Assembly: GCA_902475455.1 (NCBI GenBank)
Contig: CABRZO010000028.1
Location: forward strand, 1 to 18,616
DNA length: 18,616 nt
Direction: 5' to 3'
DNA from: an uncultured Eubacteriales bacterium
Lineage (GTDB): Bacteria > Bacillota > Clostridia > Oscillospirales > Oscillospiraceae
Shown: piece after piece, positions 1 to 6,911 of the stretch
Layout of the letters: the number at the start of each line of letters is the position of its first letter
How positions within the stretch are numbered: position 1 is the first letter of the stretch
Made by a program: the position numbers and the translations under genes
The notes under the pieces: generated by a model
The model's database searches: none
What the model saw: only the letters and a program-made list of their open reading frames with translations
Told to the model about the DNA's origin: nothing

Positions 1-367
1 CCATGACCCCCATGGTCCGGCCGATGGCCAGATCCACCTCGGCGATGTGCTGACGCTCATAGCTGTCCAGCAGGGGGCTCAAATCCACCGGCCGGCCCAG
101 GGCGTCGGTCTGGTTGGGGTCATACTTCACCGGCCGACCCAGGTAGTAGTTCAGGGCGATGTCCACCACATACTTGGCGTAGTTCACCGCCACCTGCACC
201 TCCCCCTCCTTCCGTTGGCGGAAGATGTCGTGGCGGCCCAGATAGTAGCGCCACAGCCGGTCATAGCGGCCCTCCGCCAGCTCCGCCCGGCGGATCAGCC
301 AGCGGATCACCCCGGAGGGCACCTGTTCCAGGTCCGGCACCTCGGACCGGTCCAAATAAACGATCAT
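1..367 (-). CDS. Phage portal protein, SPP1 gp6-like, N-terminal part (runs off left edge)
   Basis: The minus-strand frame is open from the start codon to the window edge, giving about 122 residues that begin MIVYLDRSEVPDLEQ. It contains the early portal pattern of a Trp-Leu-Ile helix, a Tyr-Tyr-Leu-Gly segment, and an NYAKYVVDIALNYYLGRPVKY stretch, which is typical of SPP1-type portals (short hinge, then a 'kyvvd...yylG.pv.y' motif). The portal forms the dodecameric ring at the capsid vertex and docks the terminase. Two in-frame ATGs exist, at 373 and 367. I chose 367 because GGAG (375-378) lies only 1 base from the first ATG but about 7 from the second. It follows the large terminase by about 70 bases in the same direction, the normal packaging order. 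The family call rests on N-terminal similarity and gene order only. Confidence 0.8.
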   Translation of the reverse strand, partial: MIVYLDRSEVPDLEQVPSGVIRWLIRRAELAEGRYDRLWRYYLGRHDIFRQRKEGEVQVAVNYAKYVVDIALNYYLGRPVKYDPNQTDALGRPVDLSPLLDSYERQHIAEVDLAIGRTMGVM

Positions 368-435
368 CTGCATACTCCTTTCCAATCAGCGGACGGGGGC
401 GTGGAACCCCCGGCCCTTTTTCGTCCCGCTCGTCC

Positions 436-1689
436 TCACAGCCCCCGGGGCCGCCGGGTCACCCGGCCCCGGCCCCGGTCCGCCACGGTGGTGACAAAAT
501 ACCGGAGGGCGTCCATACAGTGGTCCTGCTCCTTCACCGGCTTGTCCTCCCCCCGGCCTGCGGCGTTCTCGTCCCAAATGTAGGCCTGAAACTCCTCCGC
601 CGTGTGGCGGCAGCTCCGATGAAAGAGCAGCCTGCCCTCCTTCAGCAGTTCCCCCACCTGGCGAATGCCGTCGGCCACCCGGTTGTCCGCCTTCAGCACC
701 GGGAATCCCCGGCGCCGCAGCTCCGCAATAAAACTGGAGGCGGAGGGGTCCACCACCACTGCCCGGGGTTTTTCCCCCGCCAGAAATTCCGCCAGGTCGT
801 CGGCGTAGTCTCCGTCGGTTTTCTGCCGCCGCTGCTCCCGGCCGGACCAGTAATATTCCCCGGTACAGATCCAGGGCCCGGCCTCGGAGCGGCGCCACTT
901 CAGAAACACCGTGGGGTTCAGGGTGCCGTAGTCCACGGAAACATAGGTGTCCCCCCGCAGCGGGGGCAGTTTCAAAAGCAGGTGGCGCTTTTCGTCGAAC
1001 ATGTCGTAGACCACCCCCTCCGCCGCCCGCCAGAGGCCCAGGATATAGCGGTCATAGAAAGCCCCGGAGTAAAGCCGCCGGTAGCGCTCCTTCACCGACT
1101 CCTCCAGGGCCGGGTTGTCCTCCATGGTGAAGTGGAGGTAGAGCAGGTTGCGCTCCACAGCCTTCCGGACCCACTCCCGGTAAACCCAGTGCCCCGGCCC
1201 CGCCGGGTTGCAGTTGAACCAGAACTTACTGCCCGCCACACTGCACCGGGCCAGGGCCTGCTCCACAAAGGACCGGGGCATCAGGGCCACCTCGTCCAGC
1301 AGCACCCCCGCCAGGGTGATGCCCTGGATGGCGGCATAGCTGGACTCGTCGTGGCCCCCGAAGAGGTAGTAGTCGTTTTTCCGGTCCCCGCTCCACACCG
1401 TGATGCGGTTTTCCGCCCTCCGCTCCTCGATGCGGAAAATCCCCTCGGTCCACTGGGGCAGCAGATTGGTGACATTGCGCCGCAGTCCCTCTACACTGCG
1501 GCCGCAGAAGGCGAAAAAGCAATTTTCAAACCGGGTCATGCTCCAGAGCAGAAACCCCACCGCCATGCACACCGTCTTGCCGCTGCGCACCGCCCCGTCG
1601 CACAAAATGCCGTCACAGCCCCTGAGCATGGGGTGTCTCCACCAGGTCAGGGCCGTCCTCTGCTTGGGACTGAAGGGCTGAAACTCCAT
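436..1689 (-). CDS. terL: Phage terminase large subunit (PBSX family)
   Basis: This is the 417-residue ATPase-nuclease motor that cuts concatemeric phage DNA and pumps it through the portal. The N-terminal ATPase has a Walker A motif GAVRSGKT at residues 32-39 and a Walker B motif GVLLDE at 128-133. The C-terminal RNase H-like nuclease has acidic residues D253 (VSVDYG), D314 (VVVDPSAS) and D393 (DHCMDALRY), spaced as in PBSX-type terminases, so both activities look intact. The start at 1689 (MEFQPF) has GGAGG eight bases upstream. An in-frame GTG at 1698 lies inside that ribosome binding site and is unlikely. The start overlaps the small-subunit gene by 77 bases, so translation is probably coupled. 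The portal gene follows. Length fits the family. Confidence 0.95.
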   Translation of the reverse strand: MEFQPFSPKQRTALTWWRHPMLRGCDGILCDGAVRSGKTVCMAVGFLLWSMTRFENCFFAFCGRSVEGLRRNVTNLLPQWTEGIFRIEERRAENRITVWSGDRKNDYYLFGGHDESSYAAIQGITLAGVLLDEVALMPRSFVEQALARCSVAGSKFWFNCNPAGPGHWVYREWVRKAVERNLLYLHFTMEDNPALEESVKERYRRLYSGAFYDRYILGLWRAAEGVVYDMFDEKRHLLLKLPPLRGDTYVSVDYGTLNPTVFLKWRRSEAGPWICTGEYYWSGREQRRQKTDGDYADDLAEFLAGEKPRAVVVDPSASSFIAELRRRGFPVLKADNRVADGIRQVGELLKEGRLLFHRSCRHTAEEFQAYIWDENAAGRGEDKPVKEQDHCMDALRYFVTTVADRGRGRVTRRPRGL

Positions 1690-1981
1690 CGCCGTCACCT
1701 CCCTCCAGCTCCTGCCGCAGCAGGGCGATCAGATTGTTCTCCGGCTGTTTCCCGGCCCCGTCTCCCCAGCGCTCCGGCATCCGGTGGGAAAGCCAAAGGG
1801 CGATGGCGGTGACACTGGGGGCGGTCTGTTTCCGGGTCCGGGTGATCTTTTCCCCGCCCTTTTCGGTGATCTCCCGGCGCTCCTCGGTGTACACATACCC
1901 GGTGGCCGCCAGAAACAGCGCCCGCTCCACCAGCTTGTCCGCCGCCTCCCCCTCGGGCACCTTGCCCCGCAGGAAATCCAC
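1613..1981 (-). CDS. terS: Phage terminase small subunit-like protein
   Basis: This is a predicted DNA-recognition subunit that loads the large terminase onto packaging sites, 122 residues from the GTG at 1981. The segment RTRKQTAPSVTAIALWLSH followed by RMPERWGD is the pattern 'K...P..tA..fWLknR.P..WrD' common in small terminases of clostridial phages. A short N-terminal 'FLRGKVPEGEAADKLVERAL' helix pair could be the DNA-binding part. I prefer the GTG because AAGGAGG (1988-1994) lies six or seven bases upstream. The ATG at 2005, which would add eight residues, has no convincing ribosome binding site and would place that AAGGAGG inside the gene. It is the first gene of the leftward packaging operon, with the LexA-box promoter about 80 bases upstream. 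The function comes from position and this one motif, so moderate certainty. Confidence 0.72.
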   Translation of the reverse strand: MDFLRGKVPEGEAADKLVERALFLAATGYVYTEERREITEKGGEKITRTRKQTAPSVTAIALWLSHRMPERWGDGAGKQPENNLIALLRQELEGGDGDGVSALQSQAEDGPDLVETPHAQGL

Positions 1982-2065
1982 GCCATCCCTCCTTATCCGT
2001 TTCATGGGACGACGGGTGCCTTCTGCCGGCCTCGGCCCATACCTCGCACCCGCCGTTCCAAAGAG

Positions 2066-2094
2066 ATATTAGAACATGCGTTCTATTTTGAAAA
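2066..2094 (-). promoter_or_regulatory. Candidate promoter of the packaging operon
   Basis: Read on the minus strand, TTTTCA (2089-2094) and TAATAT (2066-2071) are separated by exactly 17 bases. The -10 box is good and the -35 box matches 4 of 6. Transcription would start near 2058, leaving a leader of about 75 bases before the small terminase. The LexA box fills the spacer, which supports a regulated promoter here. No start site is proven. Confidence 0.5.
2071..2084. promoter_or_regulatory. LexA (DinR/SOS) box
   Basis: The sequence AGAACATGCGTTCT contains GAAC-ATGC-GTTC. It fits every defined position of the core of the Gram-positive LexA consensus (GAAC-R-N-R-Y-GTTC). It sits inside the spacer of the inferred promoter for the terminase genes, where LexA would block RNA polymerase until DNA damage. 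The match is exact in the core; only the outermost C and G of the Bacillus consensus are A and T here. Confidence 0.8.
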
Positions 2095-2104
2095 TGCAAA
2101 AAAA

Positions 2105-2134
2105 GAAAAATCTCCGCTTCCGCGTTGATTTTTC
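2105..2134. repeat. 8-bp inverted repeat, possible operator
   Basis: GAAAAATC (2105-2112) and GATTTTTC (2127-2134) form a perfect inverted repeat 14 bases apart, between the LexA box and the promoter of the XRE/S24 gene. It could be a binding site for the regulator encoded just to the right, but AT-rich repeats of this size can arise by chance. Confidence 0.3.
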
Positions 2135-2157
2135 CCGCTAAATCTCGTATTCTGTAT

Positions 2158-2187
2158 TTGACTGTGCAAGTTATCTGTTTTTATTAG
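2158..2187 (+). promoter_or_regulatory. Candidate promoter of the XRE/S24-like regulator
   Basis: TTGACT (2158-2163) and TATTAG (2182-2187) are separated by 18 bases (17 if TTATTA at 2181 is used). They lie about 30 bases before the start codon, with AGGAGGTG in between. The -35 box is strong and the -10 box weak. Confidence 0.45.
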
Positions 2188-2216
2188 GTACCTTTTCTTT
2201 CAGGAGGTGTTTCCCC

Positions 2217-2819
2217 ATGCCGTCCAATCCCACCCAACAGCGGCTGGAGCAGGCCTTCGGGGCCTCTGGGCTGACCCAGTCGGAGCTGGCCCGGCGGTCC
2301 GGCATCGACCGGGGGAGCATCTCCCTGTATCTCAGCGGCCGCTACCGGCCCAAGGCGGATAAGCTGATCCGGCTGGCCGCCGCCCTGTCGGTGTCCCCGG
2401 AGTGGCTCAGCGGGGTGGAGGAAGCCGCCCCCACCGAGACCGCCCTGGCCCTGCCGGTGGTGGATGGTCTGGATCAGGCGGGACAGCCCCGCCCCACCGG
2501 CCAGACCCTGCTGGTGCCTCGGCCGGTGTTGAAAGGGGCTCACCCGGAGGTATTTTTTGTGCTGCAGGTGGAGGGACTGGCTATGTATCCCCGGCTGCTG
2601 GAGGGGGATTTTCTGCTGGTGAAAAAGTCCACCTCCGCCCCGGAGGGGGCCACGGTGGTGCTGGAGCAGCAGGGCAATCTGCTGGTGCGCACCCTGTCCG
2701 GGGGTATGCTGCTGCCCGCCAACCCGGAGTATCCCCCCCGGGCCCTGTCGGAGGACACCCATATATTAGGCCGGGCCATCACCCTGCTCCGGGCACTGTC
2801 CGGGGAAACCTTAGTGTAA
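2217..2819 (+). CDS. XRE/LexA-like regulator with a degenerate S24 peptidase domain
   Basis: This 200-residue protein has the layout of phage CI/LexA repressors: an XRE helix-turn-helix (residues about 8-64; SELARRSGIDRGSISLYLSG is the recognition region), a linker, and an S24-type C-terminal domain (about 78-195). The cleavage-site position still reads Ala88-Gly89 after LPVVDGLDQ, as in LexA. However, the nucleophile motif usually written G-x-S-M is GLAM: residue 122 is Ala (codon GCT at 2580-2582). The general-base Lys position, in the strand VVLEQQGNLLVRTL, is Arg158 (codon CGC at 2688-2690). Self-cleavage is therefore not expected. The start has AGGAGGTG (2202-2209) at good spacing. It diverges from the packaging operon and is followed 30 bases later by a HAD hydrolase, possibly cotranscribed. 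It may be a phage repressor that can no longer be induced, or a host regulator using the fold only for dimerisation. Confidence 0.88.
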   Translation: MPSNPTQQRLEQAFGASGLTQSELARRSGIDRGSISLYLSGRYRPKADKLIRLAAALSVSPEWLSGVEEAAPTETALALPVVDGLDQAGQPRPTGQTLLVPRPVLKGAHPEVFFVLQVEGLAMYPRLLEGDFLLVKKSTSAPEGATVVLEQQGNLLVRTLSGGMLLPANPEYPPRALSEDTHILGRAITLLRALSGETLV

Positions 2820-2849
2820 ACGGAACATCATACAAGGAGGCATCCTGTT

Positions 2850-3692
2850 TTGAATCAACCCATCAAGCTGCTGGCCCTGGATCTGGACGGCACCGTCCTG
2901 AACAACGCCAAGCACATCACCCCCGTCACCCGAGCCGCCCTGGAGGCGGCCATTGCCGCCGGCGTCACCGTGATCCCCGCCTCAGGCCGGCCCATGACCG
3001 GCCTGTGCCAGGAGTTTCTGGACATCCCCGGGGTCAACTACGCCCTGACCTCCAACGGCGCCGCCGTCTACGATCTGAGAGAGCAGCGGCCCATCTACAC
3101 CAACTATCTGGACACCGAGCTGGCCTCGGAGCTGATGGAGCGGATGCTGCCCCTGGAGCTGATGGCCACCTTCTTCGCCGAGGGCCAGGGCTACGCAGTC
3201 CGGCGGCAGATGTCGCTGCTGGACCGGCTGCCTCTGGAGGAGCCCATCAAGGACTACCTGCGCGCCAGCCGCAAACTGCTGGAGGACCCGGTGGCCTTCA
3301 TCCGCCAGCATGGCAAGGTGGAGAAATTCTCCCTGAACTTCCTCCACGGCCCCGACGATCAGTGGGTGGACTATGACGGGCTGAAGGCCATTCTGGCGGA
3401 TCACCCGGACCTGTCGGTGGTATCTGGAGGTACCGACAATTTGGAGATCACCTCCCCCACCGCCAGCAAGGGCACGGCACTGCTGGCCCTGGCGGACCAT
3501 CTGGGGATCCCCCACCACCAGACCATGGCCTGCGGAGACTCGGAAAACGACCTGGAGATGCTGAAAGCCGCGGGCTTTTCCGTGGCCATGGCCAACTGTG
3601 AGGACTGCATCCGGCCCTTTGTGGACGCCGTCACCGGCACCAACGAGGAGGACGGGGTGGCCCAGGCCATTCACAAATACATTCTCTCCTGA
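2850..3692 (+). CDS. Cof-type HAD-IIB family phosphatase
   Basis: This is a 280-residue soluble haloacid dehalogenase-fold hydrolase, probably acting on sugar phosphates or similar small metabolites in the cytosol. All catalytic motifs are present: DLDGT with D11 (nucleophile) and D13 (acid/base), S45 in ASGRP (motif II), K207 in TASKGTAL (motif III), and D230/D234 in CGDSENDLEML (Mg2+ binding). The region between about 80 and 190 is the C2-type alpha/beta cap that defines Cof/YidA proteins. The start is TTG at 2850; AAGGAGG (2834-2840) lies nine bases upstream. The gap to the preceding regulator is 30 bases, so the two may share a transcript that ends at the strong terminators beyond 3700. 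Substrates in this family cannot be read from sequence. Confidence 0.93.
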   Translation: MNQPIKLLALDLDGTVLNNAKHITPVTRAALEAAIAAGVTVIPASGRPMTGLCQEFLDIPGVNYALTSNGAAVYDLREQRPIYTNYLDTELASELMERMLPLELMATFFAEGQGYAVRRQMSLLDRLPLEEPIKDYLRASRKLLEDPVAFIRQHGKVEKFSLNFLHGPDDQWVDYDGLKAILADHPDLSVVSGGTDNLEITSPTASKGTALLALADHLGIPHHQTMACGDSENDLEMLKAAGFSVAMANCEDCIRPFVDAVTGTNEEDGVAQAIHKYILS

Positions 3693-3702
3693 AAAAGCGA
3701 CA

Positions 3703-3735
3703 AAAAGCCCCATTGCAGAGTGCAATGGGGCTTTT
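3703..3735. terminator. Bidirectional intrinsic terminator
   Basis: A perfect 15-bp stem (3703-3717 with 3721-3735) around a GAG loop has an A-run on the left and a T-run on the right, so it can stop transcripts from the HAD gene (plus) and htpG (minus). Confidence 0.93.
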
Positions 3736-3742
3736 ATTCTGG

Positions 3743-3776
3743 AACACCCCCGCCCATCCGGGCGGGGGTGTTTTGG
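3743..3776 (+). terminator. Second, tandem intrinsic terminator
   Basis: A 13-bp GC-rich stem (3743-3755 with 3760-3772) with loop ATCC is followed by TTTT on the plus strand. It backs up the terminator at 3703-3735. On the minus strand it lacks a T-run, so it mainly serves the plus-strand transcript. Confidence 0.85.
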
Positions 3777-3794
3777 TTGTCAAATCCGTAAAGC

Positions 3795-5708
3795 TTACAC
3801 CATCAGGCTGCACACCAGGTCGGTGTAGGCGCTGGGATCCTCCAGGGGCAGATCGGCAATCAGCAGGGCCTGGCAGTAGAGCAGCTGGGCATACTTCTTG
3901 GCCTTCTCCGGGTCGGACTCCATGGCCTGCTGCAGGGCGGCGAACACCGGGGCGTCGGCGTTGACCTCCAGCACCCGCTCGGCCTTGAATCCCTCCATGT
4001 CGGCGTTCTGCTTCTTCAGGTACTTCTCCATCTCAATGGACATGGGGCCGTCGGACACCATGCACACAGGATGGCTCTTCAGAATCTTGGAGATCCGGGC
4101 CTCCTTGATCTTGTCTCCCAAAGTCTCCTTCAGGAAGTCCAGCACCGCCTTGCCGGCCTCGGCCTTCTCCTCGGCGGCCTTCTTCTCCTCCTCAGTCTCG
4201 GGCAGCGCATCCTCGGCGTTGATGCTCTTGAGCTGCTTCTCCGCATAGGTGCCCAGCACCTGCATGCAGAACTCGTCCACGTCCTCGGTGAGGAACAGAA
4301 TCTCATAGCCGGCGTCCAGAATCCGCTCCGCCTGGGGCAGCTTGGCCAGCTTGCCGGCGTCCTCGCCGCAGGCGTAGTAGATGAACTGCTGGCCCTCGGG
4401 CATCCGGTCCACATACTCCTTCAGGGTGGTGCCCTTCTCGGCGGCGGAGGAGACGAAGAGCAGCAGATCCTTCAGGCTGTCCTTGTCCATGCCGTAGTTG
4501 GACACCACGCCGTACTTGAGCTGGGTCCCAAAAGCCTTCCAGAACTGCTCGTACTTCTCCCGGTCCTCCTTCAGCATCTTCTCCAAGGCGCCCCGAACCT
4601 TCTTATCCAGTTTCTTGGCGATGACCTTCAGCTCCCGGGTCTGCTGGAGCATCTCACGGCTGATGTTCAGGCTCACGTCGGGGGTGTCCACCACGCCCTT
4701 GACAAACCGCAGGTAGTCGGGCAGCAGGTCGGCGCACTTGTCCATGATCAGCACCCCGGAGGAGTAGAGCTGCAGGCCCTTCTCATACTCCCGGGTATAG
4801 AAGTCATAGGGGGTTTTCGCCGGGATGAACAGCAGGGCCTCATAGCTGACGGTGCCCTCGGCGGACACCTTGATGGTGTCCAGCGGGGCCTCATAGTCCC
4901 CGAACTTGTCCTGATAGAAGTTGGAGTACTCCTCCTCGGTGACCTCGTCCTTCTTCTGCCAGATGGGCACCATGGAGTTCATGGTCTCCCACTCGTCATA
5001 GTCCTCCCACTCGGGTTTGTAATCGTCCCCGGCGTCCTCGGGACGGGGCTTCTGGCGGGACTTGTGCATCAGCATCTGGATGGGGTAGTGGATATAGTCG
5101 CTGTACTTCTTCACCAGCTGCTGGATCCGGTACTGCTCCAGATACTCCTCGTACTTCTCCTCCTCGGTGTCCGGCTTGATGTGCAGGATCACGTCGGTGC
5201 CCACCCCGGCCTTGTCGCACTCGGTGATGGTGTAGCCGTCCAGGCCGGTGGAGCGCCACTTGTAGCCGGTGTCGCTGCCGAAGGCCTTGGTGATGACGGT
5301 GACCTCGTCGGCCACCATGAAGGCGGAGTAGAAGCCCACGCCGAACTGACCGATGACGTCGATGTCCTCGGCCTTCAGATCCCCGGACTCCAGCCCCTCC
5401 TTGAACTGCAGAGAGCCGGACTTGCAGATGGTGCCCAGGTTGGCATCCAGCTCCTCCCGGGTCATGCCGATGCCGTTGTCGCTGATGGTCAGGGTCCGGG
5501 CGATCTTGTCGGCGGTGACAATGATCTTGAAGTCGGAACGGTTCATGCCCACGCTGTCGTCGGTCAGGGCCCGATAAGCCAGCTTGTCCTCGGCGTCGCT
5601 GGCGTTGGACAGAATCTCCCGCAGGAAAATCTCCTTGTGGGTGTAAATGGAGTTGATCATTAAGTCCAGCAGCCGCTTGGACTCTGCCCGAAATTGTTGC
5701 TTTTCCAT
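3795..5708 (-). CDS. htpG: Molecular chaperone HtpG (Hsp90)
   Basis: This is the cytosolic ATP-driven Hsp90 chaperone, 637 residues (E. coli HtpG has 624). The N-terminal GHKL ATPase domain (about 1-230) shows EILSNASDAEDKL with catalytic E31 and Mg-coordinating N35, DNGIGM at 77-82, and the lid/G2 motif GQFGVGFYSAFMVAD. The middle domain with its client-binding and catalytic-arm region follows, then the C-terminal dimerisation domain (from about 520) after a Lys/Glu-rich linker (EETEEEKKAAEEKAE-type). I placed the start at the second Met of the open frame (MEKQQF): AAGGATG lies ten bases upstream, and the longer frame would begin inside the CIRCE operator. It has its own promoter, is repressed through CIRCE, and ends at the bidirectional terminator. 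Confidence 0.98.
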   Translation of the reverse strand: MEKQQFRAESKRLLDLMINSIYTHKEIFLREILSNASDAEDKLAYRALTDDSVGMNRSDFKIIVTADKIARTLTISDNGIGMTREELDANLGTICKSGSLQFKEGLESGDLKAEDIDVIGQFGVGFYSAFMVADEVTVITKAFGSDTGYKWRSTGLDGYTITECDKAGVGTDVILHIKPDTEEEKYEEYLEQYRIQQLVKKYSDYIHYPIQMLMHKSRQKPRPEDAGDDYKPEWEDYDEWETMNSMVPIWQKKDEVTEEEYSNFYQDKFGDYEAPLDTIKVSAEGTVSYEALLFIPAKTPYDFYTREYEKGLQLYSSGVLIMDKCADLLPDYLRFVKGVVDTPDVSLNISREMLQQTRELKVIAKKLDKKVRGALEKMLKEDREKYEQFWKAFGTQLKYGVVSNYGMDKDSLKDLLLFVSSAAEKGTTLKEYVDRMPEGQQFIYYACGEDAGKLAKLPQAERILDAGYEILFLTEDVDEFCMQVLGTYAEKQLKSINAEDALPETEEEKKAAEEKAEAGKAVLDFLKETLGDKIKEARISKILKSHPVCMVSDGPMSIEMEKYLKKQNADMEGFKAERVLEVNADAPVFAALQQAMESDPEKAKKYAQLLYCQALLIADLPLEDPSAYTDLVCSLMV

Positions 5709-5750
5709 ATACGTCACATCCTTATGATGGAAAAGTATTTTAGAAACAAA

Positions 5751-5787
5751 AGGTGTTAGCACTCATCTATTCTGAGTGCTAACACCT
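5751..5787. promoter_or_regulatory. CIRCE operator (HrcA binding site) of htpG
   Basis: A perfect inverted repeat has TTAGCACTC (5756-5764) and GAGTGCTAA (5774-5782) separated by nine bases, exactly the CIRCE consensus. The arms extend to 14 bp each (5751-5764 and 5774-5787). It abuts the -10 box and covers the expected htpG start site, so HrcA would block initiation until heat shock. Confidence 0.96.
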
Positions 5788-5815
5788 ATTATAGTCATCC
5801 CGGCAGGAAATGCAA
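5788..5815 (-). promoter_or_regulatory. htpG promoter (sigma-A type)
   Basis: Minus-strand TTGCAT (5810-5815) and a perfect TATAAT (5788-5793) are 16 bases apart. Transcription would start near 5780, inside the CIRCE repeat, leaving about a 70-base leader. Confidence 0.85.
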
Positions 5816-5880
5816 GGCTCTTCATAAAAATGTTACATTTGTCCCGGCGGGGCAAACTTGGGCGGCCCTCCGCCGGAGGT

Positions 5881-6651
5881 TCAGCCCCGGTTCCGGCGCT
5901 GGAGACGCAGGGTCTCTCCGCAGTAGGTCAGGTTGAGAACCATCCAGATCAGCAGCACGCACACTCCGGGAATCGGGCCCACGAGACCCAAAGTCACCTG
6001 GACCAGGGTGCAGACCAGCCACAGCCCCATGCAGGTGTAGCTGGTGACCTTGTATGCCTTGAAAGCGGCCTGATAGATGACGGAGCGCTCCCCCTCGTCG
6101 CAGCTGGCCAGCCAGGTCTGCTGAAAATTCACCTCCAGCACATCCCCCCGCTTTTCCGGGTTGATGCGCTTGGTGAGATTCACCGACAGCCGGGTCAGCA
6201 CAATGCTGGCCGCCAGGCAGTACAGGAAGCCGGCCAGCCCCAGCCAGAACTGCCAGCCCTCCAACAGCTCCATGGTGCCGCTCAGCAGGGTGAAGCACAA
6301 GAAGCCCAAAATCATCATCAGGGTATCCAGCAGCATGGACACCCCCAGCCGGTGCTCCACCCCGTCGATGTAGTCCTCATCCTCCCCGTCCCAGGCCAGG
6401 AATTTGGCCCGGCAGCTCAGATAGAGGGCCAGCGACGCCAGAGTGAGCCCCAGGTGGACCACCCAGCTCACCCAGGGCAGGGCCCGGGCCGCCATTCCTG
6501 CGGCGTCGGCCAGCGCCCCGGCCTGGCCCAAGAGCATCTCCCGGAACCACATGGCTCCAAAGCCCAGACAGAACCCCACCAGGGCAGCTCCCAGCACGAT
6601 CAACACAAATTTCAGCACCACAAAGCGCTTTTTGCCCTCATTGGTCTTCAT
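5881..6651 (-). CDS. DUF3169 family integral membrane protein
   Basis: This is a 256-residue membrane protein of unknown function, matching the DUF3169 pattern: about six hydrophobic helices (near residues 10-36, 60-80, 100-125, 135-158, 205-225 and 230-250). A soluble loop between helices 4 and 5 includes 'LTKRINPEKRGDVLEVNFQ' and 'FLAWDGEDEDYIDGVEHRL' lies before helix 3. The start at 6651 (MKTNEGKKRF) has GAGGAGG upstream inside the preceding gene. It overlaps the stop of the XRE regulator by 14 bases, so the two are translationally coupled. DUF3169 genes typically sit with such small XRE regulators, which is the main support beyond hydropathy. Role not known; a stress or bacteriocin-immunity type function has been suspected for similar pairs, but nothing here proves it. 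Confidence 0.85.
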   Translation of the reverse strand: MKTNEGKKRFVVLKFVLIVLGAALVGFCLGFGAMWFREMLLGQAGALADAAGMAARALPWVSWVVHLGLTLASLALYLSCRAKFLAWDGEDEDYIDGVEHRLGVSMLLDTLMMILGFLCFTLLSGTMELLEGWQFWLGLAGFLYCLAASIVLTRLSVNLTKRINPEKRGDVLEVNFQQTWLASCDEGERSVIYQAAFKAYKVTSYTCMGLWLVCTLVQVTLGLVGPIPGVCVLLIWMVLNLTYCGETLRLQRRNRG

Positions 6652-6859
6652 CTCTCGGTTCCTCCTCATACTGAAAAATGTCCTCCACCCGGGCCCCGCA
6701 CACCCTGGCGATCTTCAGGGCCAGGGTCACCGAGGGGGAGTAGTCCCCCCGCTCGATCTGGCTGATGGTCTGCCGGGAGGTGCCCACCAGGGCCCCCATC
6801 TGCTGCTGGTTGACCCCCAGCCGGGCCCGGTATTCCTTTAACCGGTTGTAGAGTGGCAT
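6638..6859 (-). CDS. Small XRE-family transcriptional regulator (YozG/Cro-like)
   Basis: This is a 73-residue stand-alone helix-turn-helix protein starting MPLYNRLKEYRARLGVNQQQ. The DNA-binding pair is QQQMGALVGTSRQTISQIER (residues about 18-37), followed by the usual GDYSPSVTLALKIARV and a short acidic tail (EDIFQYEEEPRDEDQ). The start at 6859 is set by AAAGGAGGGAGACAA directly upstream; the longer open frame would include the operators. It is the first gene of a two-gene operon with the DUF3169 protein. Two near-identical palindromes flank its promoter, so autorepression is likely. Confidence 0.93.
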   Translation of the reverse strand: MPLYNRLKEYRARLGVNQQQMGALVGTSRQTISQIERGDYSPSVTLALKIARVCGARVEDIFQYEEEPRDEDQ

Positions 6860-6888
6860 TTGTCTCCCTCCTTTATCCGCAGATAGAA

Positions 6889-6906
6889 TGACAACTTTTC
6901 TTGTCA
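6889..6906. promoter_or_regulatory. Operator copy 1 for the XRE regulator
   Basis: TGACAA (6889-6894) and TTGTCA (6901-6906) are inverted repeats six bases apart (CTTTTC). They lie just downstream of the -10 box. Copy 2, read on the other strand, has nearly the same sequence. Confidence 0.75.
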
Positions 6907-6911
6907 TCCAC

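Noticed and set aside
4071..5663. A plus-strand open frame of 530 codons opposite htpG
   Set aside because: The minus-strand gene is unmistakable Hsp90; the opposite frame is low-complexity Leu/Gly/Val with no motif.
5709..5762. Longer htpG start at 5762
   Set aside because: It would put the first codons inside the CIRCE operator and has no ribosome binding site; MEKQQF at 5708 is the conserved Hsp90 start.
5816..5880. Terminator for the DUF3169 gene
   Set aside because: GC-rich partial complementarity is present, but I see no clean stem followed by a T-run, so none is called.
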